Origin: a virus
DNA length: 37,624 nt
Virus record (IMG/VR): IMGVR_UViG_3300023440_000012
Span: 1 to 37,624 of that record
Reading direction: 5' to 3' (one strand)
Below are positions 7,565 through 17,400 of the stretch, in pieces. The notes under the pieces are model-generated. The model was not told the origin of the DNA. It worked only from the letters and a program-made list of their open reading frames with translations, and made no database searches. The translations under genes and the position numbers were made by a program. Position 1 is the first letter of the stretch; every line of letters begins with the position of its first letter.

Positions 7565-8104
7565 ATGAAAGTATTAGTAGAACAACCTGGATATTTATTT
7601 ATCCCCAAATGGCAGTTTAATGCTATAAGTAAAAAGGTAATCATTAAAGATCGTATATTATATAAGGAACTAAGATCTATTTTATCTATATTAGATATAG
7701 CGGAGCTTATAGCCCTTAACAACCTACAAATAAATGGACTAACACTAGGTAGTAGTAATAATGGACTAAATGACTTCTTAATTCAACCTACCGAAACTGA
7801 ACTCATAGAATATGAGCACACCATTCTACCTATAGCGGATATGGCTAGTACCCTTAAGAATATCCAAGCTAGGTTACAACTACCTATAGACTCTAATGAA
7901 AAACCATTTTCATTTGTAGTATTACCATCCATGTTGATAATTATCATAGATGATGGGTTTCTAACTTATTTAAAAGATAGTCGTAAAGATCTCATTTTTG
8001 TACAGGATGTTCTTAAATCATTATATAAGATAGCATCTATAGCGGCTGTAGCTAAAACTGGGTTATTCTATAGGTATCTTAGATTACTATCCTTAAACAA
8101 ATAG
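7565..8104 (+). CDS. Hypothetical protein upstream of the capsid gene
   Basis: A 179-residue protein, mainly helical with hydrophobic stretches (FVVLPSMLIIIIDDG) that look like a buried strand rather than a membrane segment. A strong GGAGG is four bases before the ATG. The gene is separated from the capsid gene by a hairpin, so it is probably its own unit. I recognise no family; its place before the capsid gene makes a head role possible but unproven. Confidence 0.6.
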   Translation: MKVLVEQPGYLFIPKWQFNAISKKVIIKDRILYKELRSILSILDIAELIALNNLQINGLTLGSSNNGLNDFLIQPTETELIEYEHTILPIADMASTLKNIQARLQLPIDSNEKPFSFVVLPSMLIIIIDDGFLTYLKDSRKDLIFVQDVLKSLYKIASIAAVAKTGLFYRYLRLLSLNK

Positions 8105-8119
8105 CATTTAGTAGGTTAT

Positions 8120-8148
8120 AATATAGTAAACTAATATCTTACTATATT
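8120..8148. terminator. Hairpin(s) between the 179-aa gene and the capsid gene
   Basis: A perfect 10-bp AT-rich stem (arms 8120-8129 and 8139-8148, nine-base loop). A second element at 8193-8215 has CTATCGATAG between an A-run and a T-run and could be a compact terminator or an operator. The capsid promoter must lie in or after this stretch. TTGACT at about 8167 with TATGAT about 17 bases later is a possible one. Confidence 0.5.
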
Positions 8149-8246
8149 TATAGTCATTTGATCACATTGACTTTTAAATTAATTATGATCTTAAAAAACT
8201 ATCGATAGCTTTTTTATTTCCCCTTACTTCATAACGGAGCCCCTTA

Positions 8247-10418
8247 ATGAAGAATATTTTTACATCAAAAACCGTAACTGCGGTAACATCCTTAGATCGT
8301 ATTGTTGAATCTTTAGATAATACCATCAATAAATCGCAAACGGTTACACCTCAAATAACTACATCAGCATTATCACTAGAGTCTTTAAGAGATGATCAAT
8401 TACACTCTCTTAATTCAGCTACTAATGAATTATCTGTAAGTTTAGAATCTATTGCTGCAGACTTAGGGATCTCAGATCGACTTAACGATGCCCAGATTGC
8501 TGCTGGTACAGCTGCTGGTATTTTAGCGGGAGATTACAAACAATTCCTTTCGCATACTACAGAATTCCCAACAGTCTCTACCGAATCTATGGGTGTTGTG
8601 CAGTCAATGGGTTTAGCTGATTCAGTATCAGAGCGATCTTTTTCATTAGAAGCATATGATGAACGTGAAAACCGAAATGCTGTAATATACTCTATCGCAT
8701 ATAACATGCAAGCTTCACGACAAGACGAGTTTGGTGAAACTTTCTTCCCTACTATAGTTATCACTCCTGATAATGTTGGATTTGGAATCACAGTATCATT
8801 GATGATGGTGTATGATGGCGTTCAACGTGATATTTCTGGTGTTTTCTCAGACTTCAAGAAACGTAATATCATTCGTGCTATTGCTGATCCGTCTGTTTTA
8901 CGTAAAGAGCAAACTCGTATTATTCCAGTAGTACGTCCACAATCAGTAGCTAACTTTTCCGATCCCGTTTTAATCGTACCTTTTAATATTGATTTAGAAG
9001 GTACTTTAATTCAGACTGCACCACTGTTACCAGGGGTTAAGGTAGATTTACTAGGCATCTCTCAAACTACCGAGTTACTTAACTCTGGAGTTATGGATCA
9101 AACCGATTCTATTGATCCATATATCTCACTACAGAACCTGTATCTATCAGTAACAGACGCTTCTGGTGCAACTCCGGTAACAGACGTACTTAAGATCAAC
9201 ACTTCTAATCTACCATTAGCTAACTTTACTCATGGTGTTCAGAATAACTATCGAGTTATGACGTTGAACTTCCAAACAACGTCTATCCTTATCAACTTAA
9301 ATACATTACAAGCTGATGGTACACCATTAGTTGCATTAGCTCCAATTGTAACTACTAACTTGATTGTTAGATTAGAAGTTAATATCACTGGATCTGTAAA
9401 TATCGAAACTGGTGAAACGAATGTATTTGCTAACTATGTTGCAGTTTCTACAGTTCAAGATGCCACTGGTAATTTCTTAGATCAAACAGCATTACCAGCA
9501 TTACCTATAGTAACCTTATTAAATACAGGGACTATAGAAGGATATGAGTTACAAGCATATCGTACTAACATGAACCGTAGACAGCGTGGTCAGTTAATTG
9601 ATGTTACCAAATACACTCAAATGTATAACGTACCATTACGCTCACCGATTACTACTATCCACCCTATCAATACTGATGGTCAAACTGATACTTCTGATAT
9701 CCAAGCTCTTATCACTGCTACACGTATCCGTACCTCTAACGAAGCTGTAACTGCACTAATTAATGGCGCTGTTATGTTACGCGATTATATAGATGCTCGT
9801 GATGTAGTATCTGAAGGTCCTGATTTATTAGGGGTTGGTCGCTTCTATGTACGTCCTACGTACTACGAAGAAAATATTGATATGAATGCAGTTATCAATT
9901 CATTAACTTCATTTCAACGGGCTCAAGATATTCAAGCGGCAATTGTTAATAAAGTTCGTGACTATGCATACCGTATGTATCGTGATAGTGAATATAAAGC
10001 TGCTGCAGATGCTTTCGCTGGTGGTATCGGTCCAGTACCAACAGTAATCATTGGTACTGATCCAGTTCTAGCTAGATATTTAGAAGTGACTGGTGACTTA
10101 CGTACCTTAGGTGGTGAGTTTGATGTTCGTATTGTATCTACTTTAGATAATCGTGTAGCTGGTAAAATCTTTATTACTTTTGGAGTGTTTGACGAATCTC
10201 GTAATGTAACACCAAATCCTTTGAACTTTGGTAATATGGCCTTTGGTCCAGAGTTGGTATTAACTGCTAATATCTCTCGTGGTGGTCAAATGAGTAAAGA
10301 GACTGTTGTACAGCCTCGTTATTTATTTATCCAACATTTACCAGTCATGACTATGTTAACAGTTACTAACGTACCTAGCGTTATTAATAGTATTGCAATT
10401 AAAAATCATGTAGTATAA
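8247..10418 (+). CDS. Major capsid protein with N-terminal propeptide
   Basis: A 723-residue protein whose block SFSLEAYDERENRNAV, followed by YSIAYNMQASRQDEFGETFFPT, is characteristic of the major capsid proteins of giant phages such as phiKZ-like ones; it forms the head shell. In phiKZ the head protease cuts after S/A/G-x-E. Here such sites occur at SLE 43-45, SLE 65-67, STE 111-113 and, at the expected mature N-terminus, SLE 133-135, leaving about 588 residues. The first 130 residues are helical and acidic, as expected for a scaffold-like propeptide. Codon use is richer in CGT, GGT and GTA than in the neighbours, as for a highly expressed gene. CGGAG precedes the ATG and two strong hairpins follow the stop. 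Confidence 0.92.
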   Translation: MKNIFTSKTVTAVTSLDRIVESLDNTINKSQTVTPQITTSALSLESLRDDQLHSLNSATNELSVSLESIAADLGISDRLNDAQIAAGTAAGILAGDYKQFLSHTTEFPTVSTESMGVVQSMGLADSVSERSFSLEAYDERENRNAVIYSIAYNMQASRQDEFGETFFPTIVITPDNVGFGITVSLMMVYDGVQRDISGVFSDFKKRNIIRAIADPSVLRKEQTRIIPVVRPQSVANFSDPVLIVPFNIDLEGTLIQTAPLLPGVKVDLLGISQTTELLNSGVMDQTDSIDPYISLQNLYLSVTDASGATPVTDVLKINTSNLPLANFTHGVQNNYRVMTLNFQTTSILINLNTLQADGTPLVALAPIVTTNLIVRLEVNITGSVNIETGETNVFANYVAVSTVQDATGNFLDQTALPALPIVTLLNTGTIEGYELQAYRTNMNRRQRGQLIDVTKYTQMYNVPLRSPITTIHPINTDGQTDTSDIQALITATRIRTSNEAVTALINGAVMLRDYIDARDVVSEGPDLLGVGRFYVRPTYYEENIDMNAVINSLTSFQRAQDIQAAIVNKVRDYAYRMYRDSEYKAAADAFAGGIGPVPTVIIGTDPVLARYLEVTGDLRTLGGEFDVRIVSTLDNRVAGKIFITFGVFDESRNVTPNPLNFGNMAFGPELVLTANISRGGQMSKETVVQPRYLFIQHLPVMTMLTVTNVPSVINSIAIKNHVV

Positions 10419-10427
10419 GTAGTATCC

Positions 10428-10461
10428 TGTAACCTAGAGTCTTCAGAGACTCTAGGTTACA
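10428..10461 (+). terminator. First hairpin after the capsid gene
   Basis: A perfect 15-bp stem (10428-10442 with 10447-10461, four-base loop) starts ten bases after the capsid stop. It has no T-run, so it may protect the 3' end of the abundant capsid mRNA as well as slow the polymerase. Confidence 0.75.
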
Positions 10462-10499
10462 ACCTATCCCTTTATCATATTTATGTGTTATATTGTAAA

Positions 10500-10543
10500 T
10501 AAGACTATCTGACTGTGCATCTTAGCACAGTCAGATAGTCTTA
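10500..10543 (+). terminator. Second, longer hairpin after the capsid gene
   Basis: A perfect 19-bp stem (10500-10518 with 10525-10543, loop ATCTTA), the longest in the window, lies 38 bases after the first hairpin. The two in series should insulate the genes at 10618 onward from capsid transcription. Confidence 0.8.
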
Positions 10544-10617
10544 GTATTAAAAAAATAATTCTAGCTGTAATGTGATGTAGTACCCTTGTTACAAATACTC
10601 ACTAATAGGAGTTTAGA

Positions 10618-11136
10618 ATGAAGAAAAAAGCAATACCCATTGAAAGTAGACTACGTAGATTACGATTAACTACTAAGGGTCTATCCGAGTTATACACTAT
10701 AGCGACCCATCCTAATAACATAATCTTAGAAGATAATAGTTTAATAGATAGTAGTTATATATATAAAGTGTTAAGCTATAGTAAAAATAGAGTGGTAGCT
10801 ATGAAAGCTCTTAAATCTCTCAAAGCTAGTAATCTACATATTCTACGCATGACTGCTGGGGTTACTAGGATAGTTTGTATAGACTATTTCAAAGGAAGGG
10901 TTGTTAGAGAGATGGTAGATAGTGACTTTGCTACTAGAAAACTAATGCTAGTGACTGCATTAGAAGGTATAATTCCCGAATTACATAATGCACTAGACAG
11001 CTGGGAACTTGATAGGGTTAAAAAACTTCAATCTTCCAAAGATAAGTTAGCTAGTCAATTCCCCTGCCTAGACCATAACCTCGATACTATAATCGAAAAC
11101 ACTTCTGAATCCGAATTGGTAATTGAAAATGAATAA
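10618..11136 (+). CDS. Hypothetical basic protein
   Basis: A 172-residue helical protein with a very basic start (MKKKAIPIESRLRRLRL) and an acidic tail (ENTSESELVIENE). AGGAG lies six bases before the ATG. Its end overlaps the next gene by eight bases, so the two are probably made together. No family is recognised. The basic start could contact nucleic acid, but no motif supports that. Confidence 0.6.
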   Translation: MKKKAIPIESRLRRLRLTTKGLSELYTIATHPNNIILEDNSLIDSSYIYKVLSYSKNRVVAMKALKSLKASNLHILRMTAGVTRIVCIDYFKGRVVREMVDSDFATRKLMLVTALEGIIPELHNALDSWELDRVKKLQSSKDKLASQFPCLDHNLDTIIENTSESELVIENE

Positions 11137-11422
11137 AGTATTAAACGTAACATCACCAGAATCAGCTAAAGAGCTAATATCTGATATTCAAATTACTGGT
11201 GATCCACACATTTGGAAACTCATCAGTAAAGCTAGTAGTGAGAGTGGTGGTTGGATGAAGACCACTAAAGCTATGCAGGTCGGTGGTAGTGTAGTTCTCC
11301 AAACAGAAACCCAACAAAGATCAGAATCTGGACAATGGTCATTATCCCAAGGGTTAGTTGTAGTAGACCACGCTTGGGTTAAAAAGAATGCAGAAGGGCT
11401 ATGGGTTCTAAATTCACAGTAA
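11129..11422 (+). CDS. Hypothetical protein, small beta-rich
   Basis: From ATG 11129 the product is 97 residues; an in-frame TTG at 11123 is less likely because no ribosome site serves it. After a short helix, the sequence is strand-rich with repeated Thr/Gln/Ser (VVLQTETQQRSESGQWSLSQ). There is no signal peptide or membrane segment. It overlaps the preceding gene by eight bases and is followed by a promoter-like motif, so it ends a two-gene unit. No family recognised. Confidence 0.6.
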   Translation: MNKVLNVTSPESAKELISDIQITGDPHIWKLISKASSESGGWMKTTKAMQVGGSVVLQTETQQRSESGQWSLSQGLVVVDHAWVKKNAEGLWVLNSQ

Positions 11423-11451
11423 AAGATATATTCAATCATCTAGTTTGACTC

Positions 11452-11484
11452 ATATATACTATAATTGATAGTAATGTTGCTATC
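11452..11484 (+). promoter_or_regulatory. Promoter-like motif followed by a 5' hairpin (second copy)
   Basis: ATATATACTATAATTGATAG (11452-11471) differs from the copy at 2391 by one base. GATAG (11467-11471) pairs with CTATC (11480-11484) across an 8-base loop, the same geometry as at 2391. It lies 31 bases before the ATG of the 425-residue protein and probably drives the three-gene unit to 17497. Confidence 0.65.
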
Positions 11485-11502
11485 GTAGTATGGGAGGTAT
11501 TT

Positions 11503-12780
11503 ATGTTAGATGATTTAAATATGGGATTGGATACTGGAGATTTCTTCTATAATCCAATCCCATTTATTTCAAAACGGGATATGAGTAGTGAATCCTATGA
11601 TTATAAGCTAGTAGAGCCCAGTCAGTCTATACGAGTTATTAATAGAACCGCTATGACCTTGAACGTTATAGATATGGCTGGTATATCCAGCATTGAACCA
11701 GCCATGCATAGTAGATATGTTTCACATAATAGTCACGATATAGATACCGATACCGTATCAGTATTAGTAACCTATAGTTATCCTACGGTTCATAGTTTCA
11801 AACTATCATTACTTCATTTAAATGATAAGTTAGATAATCAAGGGGGGCTAAATCGAATTGAGTCATTAATGCTTAAAGAAGGTAATGCATATATTAATCG
11901 TAATTTAAATAGCTTACCAGTAGGTATTGTAAATATAACCTTAGAAAGAAAGATTACTATTAACGACTTCTTTACAGAGACTATAAATATTTCTAAAATG
12001 ACCTCTATATGTAGTACCAGTAGAAGTAAAGCTCTCATAATCAGTGATTATGGGATAATGCTATATTTAGGGGTCTATGACGTCACACTAAAAGTACCAG
12101 ATTACCACCTTAACTCTAATCTCTTTGTAACAGAGGAGTTTAGGGAAGCCGGAGTTATAGTTAAAATACTGGTAGTAGATAATGCTGACATCGTAGAGCC
12201 TCAATATATAAAGTTGGGGAAAGATACAGTTGAAATACCTATAATCAAATCAACTAATCTAAAAGATGGTATTCATTATGTTTCTAAGGTTGGTGGAAAA
12301 ATTAAGTATGAGCATATGACACTAGAAAAAGCTAAGTCACTAATGTTTATAGATTCTAATAGGACTTTGGTAGAAAAGAATTCATCGTTGGATGGACTTA
12401 AAGAACGTTTAGCCTTAGAAAAGCTTTTGAAACAAGAAGAAATAGATATGAATAAGAGGAAGCGAGATGATGAGTTGTATATAATTGAAAAAGAGCAGGC
12501 TGCAGTAAAACTAGAGGAAGATCGCGTTAAATTTGATAGATCTATCCATAAGTTAAATCTAGAAATGGAACAGTTAAGGATGAGGTTGAAAAGTGAAAAA
12601 GAGCAGGCTGAGATAAGGCTGAAAGAGGAACGTGCTAAGCATAAGCATAATGAAGAGAGAGCTACAGTATCTAATGCTAGACATAAGAGTGAATCTTATT
12701 TGAGTATTTTAAAAACAGTAGTAGCTACAGCAGGTACCTGTGCTGGAGCTTACACCATATATTCAAAAATGAAACAATAA
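11503..12780 (+). CDS. Unknown protein with long charged coiled coil and C-terminal hydrophobic segment
   Basis: A 425-residue protein. Residues 1-280 look like a mixed, strand-rich domain without recognised motif. Residues about 295-395 are a highly charged heptad-like coiled coil (runs of E/K/R with LERLAL, LNLEMEQLRMRL). The C-terminus (about 398-420) is moderately hydrophobic (LSILKTVVATAGTCAGAYTIY) and may be a tail anchor. GGGAGG lies five bases before the ATG and the promoter-like motif sits just upstream. The gene is first in a unit with the 540- and 1009-residue proteins. A virion or membrane-associated scaffold is compatible, but I do not recognise it. Confidence 0.65.
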   Translation: MLDDLNMGLDTGDFFYNPIPFISKRDMSSESYDYKLVEPSQSIRVINRTAMTLNVIDMAGISSIEPAMHSRYVSHNSHDIDTDTVSVLVTYSYPTVHSFKLSLLHLNDKLDNQGGLNRIESLMLKEGNAYINRNLNSLPVGIVNITLERKITINDFFTETINISKMTSICSTSRSKALIISDYGIMLYLGVYDVTLKVPDYHLNSNLFVTEEFREAGVIVKILVVDNADIVEPQYIKLGKDTVEIPIIKSTNLKDGIHYVSKVGGKIKYEHMTLEKAKSLMFIDSNRTLVEKNSSLDGLKERLALEKLLKQEEIDMNKRKRDDELYIIEKEQAAVKLEEDRVKFDRSIHKLNLEMEQLRMRLKSEKEQAEIRLKEERAKHKHNEERATVSNARHKSESYLSILKTVVATAGTCAGAYTIYSKMKQ

Positions 12781-12799
12781 AAAAAAAGGAGAGAGCTGT

Positions 12800-14422
12800 A
12801 TGGATGTTATTTTTTCAGAGTTTCTGGAGGAAACGGCGCCTAAGTTTAACAAACATGTAGTTGAGGGGTTACCTGGACTTTATCTAGATAGGTCATTAGA
12901 ATATATAGATCGGGTATTTAAGATCGCTATGCAACATGAAAACCTTACATATTTAAGATATGTAAGATGTACCCCTAAGGAGGAGTATGAAGAGATAACG
13001 AAGTTACGTAATAATAAACGACTGGTAGATATTTCCAGATCTGACATTTACCTAGTTCGGTTTGACTTTAGTTATACCGACTTTACTGGATTAACTAAAG
13101 AGTTTTCTAAATATATATTCTTGCCCTATGTACATGAATCATCCATTTTATATCTAAAGGGTGCTAAAATACATATAACGCCAGTACTTAATGATAAAGT
13201 TATAACCCCTAGTAATAACTCTATATTTGTAAGACTCTTAAGATATAAGATTAAGTTTTTTAGACTATATCATACAGTTATAGTTGACGGTAGAAAAGAA
13301 GTGCATAATGTTATATGGTCAAAGATGTATAATAATAATAGTGTCGATAAGTTACCTATAACAACTAAAGCTCGGAGTTGTATGTTACATTATATTCTGG
13401 GTAAAATGGGGTTTAGGGAAGGGTTTAATAAATACCTTAATATAGTGCCTATAGCTATAGATGAGACGACTGATCTGAACCAATACCCATTAAGTGAGTA
13501 TGTAGTATGTAAATCTACTGGAGTTAAACCCAAAACCTATATCACTGATAACTATACACCCTCCAAATTAGTAATACTTATACCTAGATCAGAATATAAT
13601 GAGTCGGTTAAGGTATTCATAGTTGAATTTTTCTATATAGTAGACCATTTTCCAGATCGTATTAATCTAGATATGTTGGATAACGTTAATACTTGGAGAA
13701 TTTTATTAGGGCATATATTATTTAGTGGTAACTATGGTGAGAATAAGCTACTAGGTGATCTTAATGAACATTACAACAGCTTAGACTGTTATGTTGACTC
13801 TATTGTAAGGGAGAAGCTTGTAGATAGTGGCTACATGGTAGATAATTTTTATGATCTTACAGCATTGATATCTATACGTTTTAATGAACTTATTTTAAGT
13901 CGTAGTAATAGTGGACTTAACATATTTGGTAAATCGCTAGAGGTGTTATATTACGTTCTATATAGTATCACCAGTGACATATTCAACGTATCATTTAAAT
14001 TATCACGACCTAACAGAAAGGTAGGTATAACATGTATGAATGTTATAGAGATATTTAACAAGACTTTAAAGATGAGGGGTATATCATCATTAACCTCTAA
14101 TAGGGTATGTGCTGAAATGGTATCCTATTCAGGGGATAATATGTATCCTAAATTAACTAGTAAGATATCCGAACAGGAGAATTCGCCTAATGGTAAAGGT
14201 TCTTCTAAGAGGAGACTTAGTTTAGGAGTGGATAAACATCTAGATCCCAGCATGTTAGAAACTGGTAGTTTGCTGTTTTTACCTAAATCAAACCCAACAC
14301 CGATTTGTAAAATAAATCCATATATTAACATTGATTTAAAATCGGGAGTTATTAAACCACAAGAGGAGTTCGATAAGATACGTTCTGAATTAGAGCGTAT
14401 GTTGAAAATGCCTATAATTTAA
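12800..14422 (+). CDS. Conserved hypothetical protein (540 aa)
   Basis: A soluble 540-residue protein. The segment from about residue 105 (IFLPYVHESSILYLKGAKIHITPVL) into VFVRLLRYK and HNVIWSKMY resembles a conserved hypothetical protein I have seen in other giant phages, whose function is not established. No catalytic motif is apparent. GGAG (12788-12791) precedes the ATG after an A-run. It lies 19 bases after the coiled-coil gene and 45 bases before the 1009-residue gene, so it is the middle gene of a three-gene unit. Confidence 0.65.
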   Translation: MDVIFSEFLEETAPKFNKHVVEGLPGLYLDRSLEYIDRVFKIAMQHENLTYLRYVRCTPKEEYEEITKLRNNKRLVDISRSDIYLVRFDFSYTDFTGLTKEFSKYIFLPYVHESSILYLKGAKIHITPVLNDKVITPSNNSIFVRLLRYKIKFFRLYHTVIVDGRKEVHNVIWSKMYNNNSVDKLPITTKARSCMLHYILGKMGFREGFNKYLNIVPIAIDETTDLNQYPLSEYVVCKSTGVKPKTYITDNYTPSKLVILIPRSEYNESVKVFIVEFFYIVDHFPDRINLDMLDNVNTWRILLGHILFSGNYGENKLLGDLNEHYNSLDCYVDSIVREKLVDSGYMVDNFYDLTALISIRFNELILSRSNSGLNIFGKSLEVLYYVLYSITSDIFNVSFKLSRPNRKVGITCMNVIEIFNKTLKMRGISSLTSNRVCAEMVSYSGDNMYPKLTSKISEQENSPNGKGSSKRRLSLGVDKHLDPSMLETGSLLFLPKSNPTPICKINPYINIDLKSGVIKPQEEFDKIRSELERMLKMPII

Positions 14423-14467
14423 ACCCATAGACTCCTGATTAGGTTAGGGTCTACTTTGGAGTCACGT

Positions 14468-17400
14468 ATGAACAATCCATGTTTTGATAATGAGGGTAAC
14501 TTCGTTCATATCCCAGTTGAGGATTTGAACCGAACTACTTTCCAGTTAGAAATATTACCGCAGAATGCTAAGAATATACCACCTAGTTATGAGTTTTATG
14601 ATAGCGTCCATCCTCACATACCCAATATCCTCGTGTCAAGCGACCTAGCTAACTTAGGGAAGCTTATGGCTATATCGATAGGTAATGAGTTAAATAGGGT
14701 CAGATATCACGGTTTTGATGGCACTAACCTATACTACATGGTAACCAGTAACAACTTTCATAACGATCATTATCTGTGGATATTTACTACAGCTTTTGAT
14801 GATCTATTCTTAAAAGTAGAGTCTGGTACGGTGCATGATGCAGCCTCAGATGTTAGGGTAGCTGCTAGAAAGGCTATTCAATATTATAAAGCATTTCTGG
14901 TTGTACATACCCCTAGCATTATTCGATATCTAGATCCAGATGTAGTTAGGTCTGCATTTGTTCTAGCTATCGAATATGCTAAAATAAGAGAGAGTATGTT
15001 CATTAAGCGACCTATGATGATATCTGGGGAGTATTCATTTACAGATAAAACATCCCATCGATTAGATTATACCAATAGTAGTATACCAGTTTCAGATAGA
15101 TGTGCTATGATTTACGAAAGGTATTATGAGGACCTTGGACTTACTGTACCCGAAGAAAAATATATTATAAATAATACAATCGATAAAACTGAAAAGGGAA
15201 TACGTCATTTTACTAGACTCTTAAATAAGTATAAAGACGCTTATAACGAGTTTCAGAGTATGAATGTATATATGCCTGATGAGCAGATACGGGATGGGTA
15301 TCCTGACATTTACTCACAAGCAGAATGGTATTTAGCAACATATGCCAAAATAGAAGAACTACAATCCAAGGCTGATGCCTCTAAACGTAAAAATAACATA
15401 AACAATCATAATAGGAGAAATAACATGGGAAATAAATCTTGGAATAACCCACCATCCAATTCTACAAACCCTGCTGATATAGCAGCTAAAAGATCAATGC
15501 AGAATCCAGCATACCAGAATAATGTAATGCAACAACCGTACCCCCAGGGACAATATCCACAACAACCGTACCCTCAAGGTCAATACCCGCAACCACCTCA
15601 AGGTCAATATCCACAACAACCTCAGGGACAATATCCACAACAACAGTACCCTCAAGGTCAATATCCGCAACCACCTCAAGGACAATATCCGTATAGACCT
15701 CAGGGACAATATCCACAACAACAGTACCCTCAAGGTCAATATCCGCAACCACCTCAAGGTCAATATCCACAACAACCTCAAGGACAATATCCGTATAGAC
15801 CTCAGGGTCAATATCCGCAACCACCTCAAGGACAGTATCCACAACAACCGTACCCTCAAGGACAATATCCGCAACCACCTCAAGGACAATATCCACAACA
15901 ACCGTACCCTCAAGGACAATACCCACAAAATGATCAGAGAGTTGGTGGTAACCCATTTAATCAACCTGGAGTAAACGATAGTCCAAATAAACCTAGAGCT
16001 GTTACGCGATACGATGCAATAAGACCGGGACCTTTTGAAGATAATATGGTACGTGAAAGAACTAACCGTGATAGTCATGTTAGTCCGCCGATTCAAAGGA
16101 TGCCTATAGTCGATAGGGTTAAAAATCGTGATGAAAATATAAGTATGTCAGATCCTGATATGCATAAACCTACACATTTAGATAACCCTGAAGATATCGC
16201 TGCTTATTGGGAAGGTATTAACGATGTTACTATGGAGTCTATTGTTAAGTTCACCATAGAGCATGATATAAAAGATTCAGGGATACCGCAATACCTCATC
16301 AATAAGTTCCACCCAGATGTGAGGGTCAGAAACTTAAATACCGTACAGAATGACTTCACCTTAAAGAATGGTAATAGTCAGACTGTAACTAAAGACGAAT
16401 CTTTAGATGAGCATGGCTTTCCAGTAAACAGTACTATATCTGATGATGGATTTCAAATAGAATTAGGAGATACAGATGATAATATTCGTGACAATAAAAG
16501 AACTCCTATTCCGGAAGAATCTAGAATAGAATATCCAATTCATAATAAACTATGGGAGAAACCAATGAATAGAGATCAACATAAAGTAACCACACTAGGG
16601 GGTAAGATAGTAGTGAATCCACCAACTATTAAAGAAGAAATAAGAGCCGATGTAGAAAGTATTAATAAAGCTAGTAGTAAGTGTGTTAATACTAAGGTAG
16701 GGTTAATCCCTATGGTTAAAACATCCTTACGTGATGCAGTTGTGGACGCTGAGATTTCTACAATATCTAAAAGCGCTGGTTTAGAAATAGAGCCTTTATA
16801 TAACATAGAGTTAGGGGTATTAAGTGAGCCTATAATAACACCCCATGATGTTAGTTCAGAAATGGCTAAGATTCGCACGGCTACCAACTTCAACCATTTA
16901 GGTGAGATTCTACAAGAGTTGGGTGAAACTACAGTAGAGCGGGATGGTGAAAAATCTAAATCAATACTTAAACTAGCAGTTACGGTTAATACCAGATTGA
17001 CTATTGCAGTTAATAACTTTATCAAGAAGAACTTAAGATGTAAGTTATCAATCGACGATTTCTGTGAAGACGCTACTGAATTATATTATTTCCTTAAACG
17101 AGAATGGGGTGTTATATCAGCTGAGGCTTATAAAATCTTTGAGAAAGAAGTGATGACTGGTATTAGAACTAAGTTATGTGATGCTACTATCAAAGCTCTT
17201 AAGTCTTCAATTTCGATGTGTAAATCCCACTTTGTTACATTCATATCAACTACTTTTGTAGTTACTACGACTAAGTTTAACGTACATGATTTAAACATGA
17301 GTATAAAGGATAATGAGTTCACAGTAACTAAGGACTCGTCACCTAGGTTGTTTAACATTCTAGAACATGCTGCTACAGTGGTGGAAGCTGAAGAATTTGC

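Noticed and set aside
12800-14422. RNA polymerase subunit-like gene
   Set aside because: Giant phages often encode split polymerase subunits, but no DxDGD-type catalytic motif or other polymerase landmark is visible.
15532-15928. CRISPR-like array
   Set aside because: The units are directly adjacent, in frame and of 24 or 30 bp with no unique spacers; this is a protein-coding tandem repeat.
15486-16096. Long open frames on the minus strand (156 and 200 codons) opposite the repeat tract
   Set aside because: They exist only because the GQYP-coding repeat lacks stop codons on the other strand. Their products are repetitive hydrophobic artefacts without ribosome sites.
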